From: JAABYT01 sp041581935
GTDB lineage: Bacteria > Pseudomonadota > Gammaproteobacteria > HK1
Direction of reading: 5' to 3'
Assembly (NCBI GenBank): GCA_041581935.1
Contig: JBFICP010000221.1
Coordinates: 1 to 5,600 of the forward strand
Length of the DNA stretch: 5,600 nucleotides
Shown here in pieces: positions 1 to 5,600 of the stretch; positions within the stretch are counted from its first letter, which is position 1, and the number at the start of each line of letters is the position of its first letter. Both the position numbers and the translations under genes were made by a program. The notes beneath the pieces are model-generated. The model was not told where the DNA came from and made no database searches. It saw only the letters and a program-made list of their open reading frames with translations.

Positions 1-1107
1 CGGCGGGCGCGCGGCAGTGTCATGCAGATGGTGGCCTTCGGCCTCGGCATCATGATGCTGCTGCTGATCAGCCTGGTGCGCGGCGATCTGCTGGCCGAAT
101 GGCGCGAGAATCTGCCGCCGGATGCCCCCAACTACTTCCTCGTCAACGTGCAGCCCGAGGAGGTCGAGGGCGTTCGGGCGCTGCTGGCGGAGTACGGACT
201 CACTTCGGCGGACCTGTATCCGATGGTGCGCGGGCGCCTGATGGCCATCAACGACCGGCCCGTGAACCCGGACGATTATCCCGACACGCGCGGCCAGCGC
301 CTGGCCGCACGGGATTTCAATCTGTCCTGGAATGCCGAGCCCGGTCCCGGCAACCGCATCGTCGCGGGCCGCTGGTGGACGCCGGACGAGCACGGCACAC
401 CGCTGCTCTCGGTCGAGACCGGCATCGGCGAGGTGCTCGGATTCGGGGTCGGCGACTCGCTGACCTTTCAGATCGGCGGACAGACGGTCACCGCCGCGGT
501 GCAGAGCGCGCGCACCGTCGATTGGGATTCCTTCAAGGTGAATTTCTTCGTGGTCGCGCCGCCGGGGCTGCTCGACGACTATCCCGCCACCTACATCACC
601 AGCTTCCATCTGCCGCAGGACAGCCGCGGGGCGCTCATCGAGCTCGTGCGGCGCTTTCCGAGTATCACCATCATCGACGTGGACGCGCTGCTGTCGAAGG
701 TGCGCGAGATCATGGAGCGCGCCGACCAGGGCATGCGCTACGTGTTCCTGTTCACGCTGCTGGCGGGATTCACCGTGCTGCTGGCGGCCATCCAGTCGAC
801 GCTCGACGAGCGGCGCCACGAAAGCGCCATTCTCAGAACTCTGGGCGCCGATCGCAGCGACGTGCGCCGCGGGCTGCTGGCGGAATTCCTCACCCTGGGG
901 GCGCTCGCCGGCGGCATCGCCGCGTTTGCCGCGACGCTGCTGAGCGCGTGGCTGGCCGCCCAGGTGTTCCACTTTCCCTACCAGGGCAATCCCTGGGTAT
1001 GGCTGACGGGCATCGTCGGTGGCAGCCTGGGAATCGGATTCGCCGGCCTGCTCGGAACCCGCGGGGTGCTGCGCTATCCGCCCATGGAGAGCCTGCGGCG
1101 GCTGTGA
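1..1107 (+). CDS. ABC transporter permease, FtsX/MacB-type (YbbP-like), 5'-truncated
   Basis: This is the C-terminal 368 codons of an integral inner-membrane permease. The frame is already open at base 1 (reads RRARGSV before the first Met at 22), so the true start is upstream and the Met at 22 is internal. In order it shows a hydrophobic segment at codons 10-26, a large extracytoplasmic domain at about 30-240 beginning with a PPDAPNYFLVNVQPEE stretch, then three membrane segments near 247-266, 292-323 and 333-353. The short cytoplasmic loop after the second segment reads ESAILRTLGADRSDVRRG, the usual FtsX-domain coupling loop that contacts the ATPase. It ends in PPMESLRRL. YbbP-type permeases are about 800 residues and pair with a YbbA-type ATPase, often encoded next door, which would lie upstream here. 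The cargo of YbbAP systems is not firmly known; lipoprotein or lipid extraction is inferred from MacB/LolCDE relatives. The family call is secure, the exact orthologue less so. Confidence 0.88.
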   Translation, partial: RRARGSVMQMVAFGLGIMMLLLISLVRGDLLAEWRENLPPDAPNYFLVNVQPEEVEGVRALLAEYGLTSADLYPMVRGRLMAINDRPVNPDDYPDTRGQRLAARDFNLSWNAEPGPGNRIVAGRWWTPDEHGTPLLSVETGIGEVLGFGVGDSLTFQIGGQTVTAAVQSARTVDWDSFKVNFFVVAPPGLLDDYPATYITSFHLPQDSRGALIELVRRFPSITIIDVDALLSKVREIMERADQGMRYVFLFTLLAGFTVLLAAIQSTLDERRHESAILRTLGADRSDVRRGLLAEFLTLGALAGGIAAFAATLLSAWLAAQVFHFPYQGNPWVWLTGIVGGSLGIGFAGLLGTRGVLRYPPMESLRRL

Positions 1108-1121
1108 CGCGGCGGTAAAAA

Positions 1122-1173
1122 CGTCAAATATTTGACGAAACGCCAAGAATCCGACGTCAAATTTCCGTCGAAT
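1122..1173. promoter_or_regulatory. Cluster of CGTCAAAT half-sites with perfect 16-bp palindrome
   Basis: CGTCAAATATTTGACG at 1122-1137 is a perfect palindrome. The same half-site CGTCAAAT recurs at 1155-1162, and a one-mismatch copy CGTCGAAT lies at 1166-1173. The three same-orientation half-sites start at 1122, 1155 and 1166, spaced 33 and 11 bp, close to whole helical turns, so a bound protein would sit on one face of the DNA. The cluster lies just after the permease stop and about 75-125 bp upstream of a promoter-like -10 box. This arrangement suggests an operator, but I do not recognise the motif as that of a particular regulator. Confidence 0.5.
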
Positions 1174-1214
1174 CCGCCTTTGGCACCGTGATCGGGCCCG
1201 AAAAATCGCCGTCG

Positions 1215-1253
1215 GCGCCCGGGGCGCTTACATCGCCCTGGAATAATTACAAT
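1215..1253 (+). promoter_or_regulatory. Possible sigma70-type promoter for the intergenic transcript
   Basis: TACAAT at 1248-1253 matches the -10 consensus at five of six bases and sits in the most AT-rich patch of the intergenic region. No good -35 is present at the ideal 17-bp spacing (CGCTTA, 1225-1230); TTACAT at 1228-1233 is closer to consensus but only 14 bp away. A GC palindrome, GCGCCCGGGGCGC (1215-1227), overlaps the -35 position and could be an operator or simply GC-rich sequence. The predicted start is near 1260. The weak -35 would fit an activated promoter, which is inference. Confidence 0.35.
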
Positions 1254-1259
1254 AGATTC

Positions 1260-1383
1260 AATGTAGTACGGAATTTCCTAGTCTTGTGCCAACCACGGAC
1301 CCGGAGTTGGCACGGGTTCTGCAATATAGACGGCAACCCCCTCCTCCTCCCTGTTGCAGGGCGCGCAAAGCGCCCTTTTTTTT
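1260..1383 (+). ncRNA. Candidate small RNA with anti-Shine-Dalgarno tract
   Basis: A transcript starting near 1260 and ending at the terminator would be about 124 nt. It contains an exact 8-bp stem (GTGCCAAC 1286-1293 with GTTGGCAC 1306-1313, 12-nt loop), a weaker stem (GGGTT 1314-1318 with AACCC 1335-1339), a pyrimidine tract CCCCCTCCTCCTCCC at 1337-1351 that is complementary to GGAGG-type ribosome binding sites, and an intrinsic terminator with eight Ts. No credible short ORF is present; the ATG at 1261 is followed at once by TAG. The arrangement of hairpins, C/U-rich single strand and terminator is that of trans-acting small RNAs. It could instead be a 3' UTR of the permease mRNA, or a fragment processed from it. 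I do not recognise a named family. The 5' end is approximate. Confidence 0.4.
1358..1383 (+). terminator. Intrinsic (Rho-independent) terminator
   Basis: The perfect 7-bp stem AGGGCGC (1358-1364) / GCGCCCT (1370-1376) has a 5-nt loop GCAAA, and its 3' arm runs into eight consecutive Ts (1376-1383). There is no A-tract on the other side, so it acts only on plus-strand transcripts. It lies 250 bases after the permease stop, unusually far for that gene alone, which supports a separate short transcript ending here. It also isolates the downstream lipoprotein gene from upstream read-through. Confidence 0.88.
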
Positions 1384-1402
1384 GCCTGTCATTGGCAGAA
1401 TC

Positions 1403-1447
1403 GGCACGCCGGGGGCGTGCCTGCAGGTGGGCGCGCTCGCGCCTGCC
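1403..1447. repeat. Two tandem inverted repeats upstream of the lipoprotein gene
   Basis: GGCACGCC (1403-1410) and GGCGTGCC (1414-1421) form an exact 8-bp inverted repeat around GGG. GGTGGGCGCG (1426-1435) and CGCGCCTGCC (1438-1447) form a second, 10-bp stem with two G-U pairs and a 2-nt gap. Neither is followed by a T-tract, so they are not terminators. They occupy the expected -35 and upstream region of the lipoprotein promoter and could be operators, or structured leader RNA if transcription starts further upstream. Confidence 0.45.
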
Positions 1448-1459
1448 GGAGGCCCCGGT

Positions 1460-1465
1460 TATAGT
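1460..1465 (+). promoter_or_regulatory. -10-like box TATAGT, possibly giving a leaderless mRNA
   Basis: TATAGT matches the -10 consensus at five of six bases and ends 7 bases before the ATG at 1473. Transcription would therefore begin at or next to the start codon, leaving no room for a Shine-Dalgarno. The only GGAGG (1448-1452) is about 20 bases from the ATG, too far to serve well. The -35 position (1437-1442, TCGCGC at 17-bp spacing) is poor. Confidence 0.35.
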
Positions 1466-1472
1466 CGCGGGC

Positions 1473-2048
1473 ATGTCTGCCAGGTGGTTGACGATTGGCG
1501 CGCTGGCGATCGGGGTGCTGGTGGCCATGGTGGGCTGCGCGGGATTGGCGAGCGGCCCGAAGCTCTTCGTGCAGACCCAGCACGACGACGACATCGCGTT
1601 CAACAACTACGCCCGTTACGCGTGGGTGCGCGACGACGCGGCCCGCGTCAATCCCGTCTTTCGCCAATACCCCGAGCTGCCCGGTCTGATCGGCGTGGCG
1701 GTGGACCGCGAGCTCGCGGCCAAGGGGTTCGAGAAGAGCCCGGCGGAGGCCGCCGACTTTCTCGTCGCCATGAGCGCCAGCGTTCAGGACGTCGTCGTGA
1801 TCTCCAAGCACCGCTACCAGGGCTGGTCGCACGGCTACAACCGCGCCGGTCTCAGCAATGTCAACACCGCCAACCGGATGCTCAAGATGGCCGAGGGCAC
1901 CCTGATGCTCGAGATCATCGACGTCGCGAGCGAGGGCGTGGTGTGGCAGTCCCGGGCCGCGGGCGTGGTTGCCCGCCACGAGGGCATCGAGAAGACCGTC
2001 GACGCGGCGGTGAGTCGCATGCTGGAGAAATTTCCGCCGCAATCCTGA
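1473..2048 (+). CDS. DUF4136 domain-containing lipoprotein
   Basis: This is a 191-residue predicted lipoprotein of unknown function. A short positive N-terminus (MSARW) and a hydrophobic stretch (residues 6-20) lead to a lipobox ending MVGC, with Cys22 as the lipidation site. Residues +2 and +3 are Ala and Gly, not Asp, which favours the outer membrane. The mature part has the DUF4136 pattern: a DDDIAFNNYARYAWV strand near 36-50, then GVAVDRELAAKGFEK (about 76-90), ADFLVAMSASV (95-105), and a C-terminal GTLMLEIIDVASEGVVWQ segment followed by a helix ending in PPQS. The ATG at 1473 is chosen because it puts the signal peptide at the N-terminus; the frame is open upstream to a GTG at 1188, but that stretch contains the terminator and would bury the signal. 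Met at lipobox position -3 is uncommon but hydrophobic. DUF4136 proteins are small envelope lipoproteins with no established biochemical role. Confidence 0.87.
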   Translation: MSARWLTIGALAIGVLVAMVGCAGLASGPKLFVQTQHDDDIAFNNYARYAWVRDDAARVNPVFRQYPELPGLIGVAVDRELAAKGFEKSPAEAADFLVAMSASVQDVVVISKHRYQGWSHGYNRAGLSNVNTANRMLKMAEGTLMLEIIDVASEGVVWQSRAAGVVARHEGIEKTVDAAVSRMLEKFPPQS

Positions 2049-2078
2049 CGACGGCTCCGCCATCGGTTCGTGCGGCTG

Positions 2079-2107
2079 TGCAGCACGATCACCGATCGCG
2101 GTAGAAT
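2079..2107 (+). promoter_or_regulatory. Promoter-like TAGAAT box with adjacent inverted repeat
   Basis: TAGAAT (2102-2107) is a five-of-six -10 match in the 84-base gap before the large oxidoreductase gene. Transcription would start near 2114, giving a leader of about 19 nt that includes the ribosome binding site. The -35 at 17-bp spacing, TGCAGC (2079-2084), is weak. CGATCACCGATCG (2086-2098), an inverted repeat with a 3-bp centre, fills the spacer and is a plausible operator. A hairpin without a T-tract (CGTGC 2069-2073 / GCACG 2083-2087) lies just upstream and overlaps the -35; it is not a convincing terminator for the lipoprotein gene. Confidence 0.5.
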
Positions 2108-2121
2108 ACGCCCCCTTTTTC

Positions 2122-2127
2122 GAGGAG
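2122..2127 (+). promoter_or_regulatory. Shine-Dalgarno of the large oxidoreductase gene
   Basis: GAGGAG ends 5 bases before the ATG at 2133, a near-ideal spacing. It fixes the start and argues against the in-frame GTG at 2070, which lies upstream of the -10 box. It is by far the best ribosome binding site in the window. Confidence 0.8.
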
Positions 2128-2132
2128 CTTTC

Positions 2133-5100
2133 ATGCGCGCAGTATCGGCAGGCGACGTCGACGGGCGATCACGGAACTTCGCCCTCGGCATCGACGGCTT
2201 CGACTACGCCGATCTGTCGAGTCCGGAGGGCCTCGATCGGCTGCTGCGGGCCTTCGACCAGGATCTCAGCAGTGCCGACGCCGATTTGTTCCGCGCCTAC
2301 GTCGACTATCGCGAGAGCAAGGGTGCGAACCTCGGTGACATCGAGACTTCGGAGCTACTGGTGGCGCTCGCACCTCACGTCGGTGCCTTCGTTGCGCGGC
2401 TTTTCTGCGTCGAGGACGAGCGGCGTGAGACCATCGAGCGCACGCGCCACGACTACGCGGCGCTGTTCACCTACAAGCGCGCCGTCGTCGACAAGGTGGG
2501 CGCGAAGTTCAAAAACGAGAACACGAGCGACTGGGATCTCGACAAGGTCGACAGCGATCTCGAGCTTCTCAAGCGCACGACCTCTCCCGAGGGCACCGAG
2601 GATCGCGATGACGAGTGCGCATCCAGCGTCGTCGCGGCCCGGCTCGCGAATCTCGCCGGCCATTACCAAAAGCTCGCCAAGGGCAAGCCCGGTGATATCG
2701 AGGACGCGGACGCGCAGGTCGAAGAGCTGCGCGAGCACCTGCATTTGAATCCGCAGGCGGCGCGGACGTTCGCCGCGGCGCGCGCCATCGAGGATCCTCT
2801 GGAATTCGTCACCCATCTGCTGGGCTACGTCGAGCGCTGGACCTACGCGGCGATGAAGGATCCGGTGCTCGCGGCCCGCGTCGAGGGCTGGGTCGTTTTT
2901 CAGACCCTGCCGCGCACGGATTTCTCGCAGCTCGTGCACTTCGACACCCGCACCAACGGCCCGATCACGTCGATTACGGCCAACGAGCACGAGCTTCGAA
3001 AGCGCGACGGTTTCATGCTCACCGACGCGCGCATGAGCGAACGCGAGGTGTGGTACGAGGTCGATCACTGCATCTACTGCCACGATCGCGATCGCGACTC
3101 GTGCTCGAAGGGCATGCGCCACAAGAGCGGCGAGCTGCATGTGAATCCGCTCGGCGTGACGCTCATCGGCTGCCCGCTCGAAGAAAAGATCTCCGAGGCC
3201 CACATGCTCAAACGCGATGGCGACAATATCGGATCGCTCGCGTTGATCATGATCGACAATCCGCTGTGCCCGGGCACCGGCCACCGAATCTGCAACGACT
3301 GCATGAAGGGCTGCATTTATCAGAAAGTCGCGCCGGTAAATATTCCGCAGATCGAAACCAACGTGCTTACCGACGTCCTGGACATGCCTCTGGGGCTCGA
3401 GATGTACATCCTGCTGACGCGCTGGAATCCCTTGAACGTGAAACGCCCGGTGGCACTTGCGTACAACGGTAAGAAGGTGCTGGTGGTCGGCATGGGACCG
3501 GCCGGCTATACGCTCGCCCACTACCTACTGAATGAAGGGTTCGCGGTAATCGGCATCGACGCGCTCAAGATCGAACCGCTGCCGACCGAGCTCACCGGCG
3601 ACTCGGATCTCCTGCCCGAGGCGGTGCGCGACTTCACCACGATCTACGAGGATCTCGACAAGCGCGTCATGGCCGGCTTCGGCGGCGTGGCGGAATACGG
3701 CATCACGGTCCGCTGGGACAAGAACTTCTTGAAGATCATTTACCTGTCGCTCGCGCGGCGCAGAAACTTCAAGGTCTACGGCGGTGTGCGCTTCGGCGGG
3801 ACGCTGACCATCGAGGACGCCTGGCGTCTCGGCTTCGACCACGTGGCGATCGCCTCGGGCGCCGGCAAGCCGACCATCATCAATCTCAAGAACAATCTGA
3901 TCCGCGGCATTCGCAAGGCATCGGATTTTCTGATGGCGCTGCAGCTCACCGGGGCGGCGAAGAAATCCTCTCTCGCCAATCTGCAGGTGCGCCTGCCGGC
4001 CGGCGTCATCGGCGGGGGCTTGACCGCCATAGACACCGCCACGGAGCTCGTCGCTTACTATCCGGTGCAGGTGGAGAAAATTCTGGATCGGTACGAGACG
4101 CTGGTCGAAAGGCACGGCGAAGACGGCGTGCGCTCGCGCTACGACGACGAAGAGGCCGCAATCCTCGACGAGTTTCTCGCCCACGGCCGGTCGATACGCG
4201 CTGAGCGCGAGAAGGCGCGTCGCGAGGGACACGAGCCCGACTTTCTGCCCCTGATCGAATCCTGGGGCGGCGTGACGCTTTTCTACCGCAAGGAACTCAG
4301 CGACTCACCCGCCTATCGGCAGAATCACGAAGAGGTGCAGAAGGCGCTCGAGGAAGGCATTCGCTATGCACCGTGCATGAATCCGGTCGAAGCGATCGCC
4401 GATGAGAACGATCATCTGCGTGCGGTCGTGTTCGAACGCCAGGTCAGCGAAGACGGTCGCTGGCGCGCCCAAGGCGCGCCCGTGGAAGTGCCCCTGCGAA
4501 GCCTCATGGTGGCGGCGGGCACATCGCCCAACATCATCTACGAGACCGAGCACCAAGGGACCTTCGCGCTCGACGGCAAATTCTTCCGCCGCTTCGAGCC
4601 GCGCTGGAACGGCAAACGTCCGACCCTCGAGGCCGTCGACGACGGCACCATTCCGAAGCTTGCTTCGCCGGCACCGTTCACGTCCTACGAGCGCGACGGC
4701 AAGTACATCAGCTTTTTCGGTGACAACCATCCCGTCTACGCGGGTAACGTGGTCAAGGCCATGGCGAGCGCGAAGGACGGCTACCCCTATATCGTGCGCC
4801 TGTTCGAAAAGGAGCTCGGCTCGCTGGCACCTGACGGTCAGGCCGAACGCGACGCGGCACTGGAATCTTTGAAATGCGCGCTCGACGACGAGCTCGTCGC
4901 CACCGTGCAGGCCGTGCACCGGCTGACGCCGGCCATCGTCGAAGTCGTGGCGCGCGCACCCATGGCGGCGCGTAAGTTCCACCCGGGACAGTTCTACCGC
5001 ATTCAGAATCTCGAGAGCGAGGCACCGGTGGTCGAGGACACCTCGCTCGCCGCGGAGGGGCTCGCGCTGACCGGCGCCTGGGTGGATCGCGACCAGGGGC

Positions 5101-5600
5101 TCATCTCGCTCATCACTCTCGAGATGGGCACGTCATCGAAGCTGTGCGCGCTCTGGGAGCCCGGAGACAAGATCGTCGTCATGGGTCCCACCGGCACGCC
5201 CACCGAGATCCCGGACGACGAAACCGTGTTGCTCGCGGGCGGCGGGCTCGGCAACGCGGTGCTGTTCTCCATCGGCAAGGCCATGCGTGAGGCCGGTAAC
5301 CGGGTCATCTATTTCGCCGGCTACAAGACCAACGAAGGCGTATTCAAAGTCGAGGAGATCGAGGCCGCCTCCGACATCGTGGTGTGGGCTGTCGATCCCC
5401 TTCCCGGCGCGCAGGCGATCCCGACCACGCGCCCCCAGGACAAGAGCTTCGTCGGCAACATCGTCGAAGCGATGCTTGCCTATGCCAAGGGTGAGCTCGG
5501 AGATGTGCCGATAGCGCTCGGAGATGTCGATCGCATCATCGCCATCGGCTCAGACGGCATGATGGCGGCAGTCAAGGCTGCTCGCTACGGCGTGCTCGCA
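2133..5600 (+). CDS. Giant fused flavoprotein: helical N-domain + GltD/NfnB-like Fe-S/FAD/NAD(P)H module + PyrK/NfnA-like FNR module (3'-truncated)
   Basis: One frame of 1156 codons with no stop runs off the window. Residues 1-290 are charged, mostly helical and unrecognised. A GltD/DPYD-type iron-sulfur module follows, with Cys313, 316, 324, 347 (GCPLEEKISEA), 379, 387, 390 and 394, enough for two [4Fe-4S] clusters. Next is an FAD Rossmann fold, VLVVGMGPAG (449-458) with Asp476 at the end of strand 2; a second, NAD(P)H-type fold, GGGLTAIDTA (627-636); then AAGTSPN and FGDNHPVYAGNVVKAM (862-877), the FAD-closing segment. No CxxxxC redox disulfide is seen. From about 915 comes an FNR/PyrK-like module: HPGQFYRIQ (950-958), GPTGTP (1018-1023), AGGGLGN (1035-1041) and GSDGMM (1139-1144). 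Family knowledge says such parts move electrons between NAD(P)H, flavins and Fe-S clusters; in NfnAB and SudAB the two halves are separate subunits. A transhydrogenase or NAD(P)H-linked reductase is therefore inferred, with unknown partner. The protein is probably cytoplasmic, with no signal peptide or membrane segment. A C-terminal [2Fe-2S] site, if present, lies beyond the window. Confidence 0.85.
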   Translation, partial: MRAVSAGDVDGRSRNFALGIDGFDYADLSSPEGLDRLLRAFDQDLSSADADLFRAYVDYRESKGANLGDIETSELLVALAPHVGAFVARLFCVEDERRETIERTRHDYAALFTYKRAVVDKVGAKFKNENTSDWDLDKVDSDLELLKRTTSPEGTEDRDDECASSVVAARLANLAGHYQKLAKGKPGDIEDADAQVEELREHLHLNPQAARTFAAARAIEDPLEFVTHLLGYVERWTYAAMKDPVLAARVEGWVVFQTLPRTDFSQLVHFDTRTNGPITSITANEHELRKRDGFMLTDARMSEREVWYEVDHCIYCHDRDRDSCSKGMRHKSGELHVNPLGVTLIGCPLEEKISEAHMLKRDGDNIGSLALIMIDNPLCPGTGHRICNDCMKGCIYQKVAPVNIPQIETNVLTDVLDMPLGLEMYILLTRWNPLNVKRPVALAYNGKKVLVVGMGPAGYTLAHYLLNEGFAVIGIDALKIEPLPTELTGDSDLLPEAVRDFTTIYEDLDKRVMAGFGGVAEYGITVRWDKNFLKIIYLSLARRRNFKVYGGVRFGGTLTIEDAWRLGFDHVAIASGAGKPTIINLKNNLIRGIRKASDFLMALQLTGAAKKSSLANLQVRLPAGVIGGGLTAIDTATELVAYYPVQVEKILDRYETLVERHGEDGVRSRYDDEEAAILDEFLAHGRSIRAEREKARREGHEPDFLPLIESWGGVTLFYRKELSDSPAYRQNHEEVQKALEEGIRYAPCMNPVEAIADENDHLRAVVFERQVSEDGRWRAQGAPVEVPLRSLMVAAGTSPNIIYETEHQGTFALDGKFFRRFEPRWNGKRPTLEAVDDGTIPKLASPAPFTSYERDGKYISFFGDNHPVYAGNVVKAMASAKDGYPYIVRLFEKELGSLAPDGQAERDAALESLKCALDDELVATVQAVHRLTPAIVEVVARAPMAARKFHPGQFYRIQNLESEAPVVEDTSLAAEGLALTGAWVDRDQGLISLITLEMGTSSKLCALWEPGDKIVVMGPTGTPTEIPDDETVLLAGGGLGNAVLFSIGKAMREAGNRVIYFAGYKTNEGVFKVEEIEAASDIVVWAVDPLPGAQAIPTTRPQDKSFVGNIVEAMLAYAKGELGDVPIALGDVDRIIAIGSDGMMAAVKAARYGVLA

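Noticed and set aside
99..1118. A 339-codon frame overlapping the permease
   Set aside because: It is Arg/Ala/Gly-rich without any motif, a frame shadow of the GC-rich permease, whose own frame has recognisable FtsX features.
1215..1227. GC palindrome read as a terminator for the permease
   Set aside because: The stem is short, with a 3-nt loop, and is followed by TTACATC rather than a T-tract.
1188..1472. N-terminal extension of the lipoprotein to the GTG at 1188
   Set aside because: It crosses a clear terminator and a promoter-like region, has no ribosome binding site, and would bury the signal peptide and lipobox in the middle of the protein.
1108..1472. tRNA, CRISPR array, IS element or attachment site in the intergenic region
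   Set aside because: There is no tRNA cloverleaf, no regularly spaced repeat-spacer units, no terminal inverted repeats with a transposase, and no integrase nearby.
1286..2191. Other plus- and minus-strand frames over the lipoprotein gene
   Set aside because: All are out-of-frame shadows with biased composition; none shows a domain or start signal.
2355..4982. Three long antisense open frames (2355-3521, 3525-4232 and 4305-4982)
   Set aside because: The first is read codon-for-codon opposite the oxidoreductase. In-register antisense stops need sense TTA, CTA or TCA, which are rare here; the breaks fall exactly on CTA at 3522 and near TCA at 4302. The translations are low-complexity Arg/Ala/His-rich, while the sense strand has clear domains.
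2272..5514. Short plus-strand frames inside the oxidoreductase (2272-2748, 3050-3472, 4402-4872, 5287-5514)
   Set aside because: They are Ser/Arg/Thr-rich shadows lying within an uninterrupted, motif-bearing frame.

Overview
The window is GC-rich and densely coding, with strong avoidance of AT-rich codons. Its genes resemble those of Pseudomonadota: a YbbP-type ABC permease, a DUF4136 lipoprotein with a lipobox, and sigma70-like -10 boxes of the form TATAGT/TAGAAT just before genes. A gammaproteobacterium is the most likely source and a betaproteobacterium is possible. This is inferred from style and gene families; there is no rRNA or other marker to settle it.

Layout, all on the plus strand. 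(1) Bases 1-1107 are the C-terminal part of an FtsX/MacB-type ABC transporter permease whose start lies upstream. (2) Bases 1108-1472 are a 365-base intergenic region that is not empty. It holds a cluster of CGTCAAAT half-sites including a perfect 16-bp palindrome (1122-1173), a possible promoter near 1248-1253, a possible small RNA of about 124 nt ending in a clear intrinsic terminator (1358-1383), and two further hairpins (1403-1447) before the next promoter. (3) Bases 1473-2048 encode a 191-residue DUF4136 lipoprotein, perhaps from a leaderless mRNA. (4) Bases 2049-2132 contain a promoter-like TAGAAT box, an inverted repeat and a good Shine-Dalgarno. (5) From 2133 to the end of the window runs one uninterrupted frame of 1156 codons, still open at base 5600.

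That last gene is the main point of interest. It encodes one very large flavoprotein built as: an unrecognised, mostly helical N-terminal region (about 1-290); a cysteine-rich GltD/DPYD-type iron-sulfur module (about 305-400); a two-Rossmann FAD/NAD(P)H module like the glutamate synthase small subunit or NfnB/SudA (about 445-900), split by a charged insertion of about 70 residues; and a ferredoxin-NADP reductase/PyrK-like module like NfnA/SudB (about 915 onward). It looks like an Nfn/Sud-type two-subunit electron-transfer enzyme collapsed into one chain, with an extra N-terminal domain. Its substrates are unknown, and no gene that would name its pathway is present.

The three genes do not form an obvious common pathway. 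The terminator and the separate promoter-like boxes suggest three transcription units plus, possibly, an independent small RNA.
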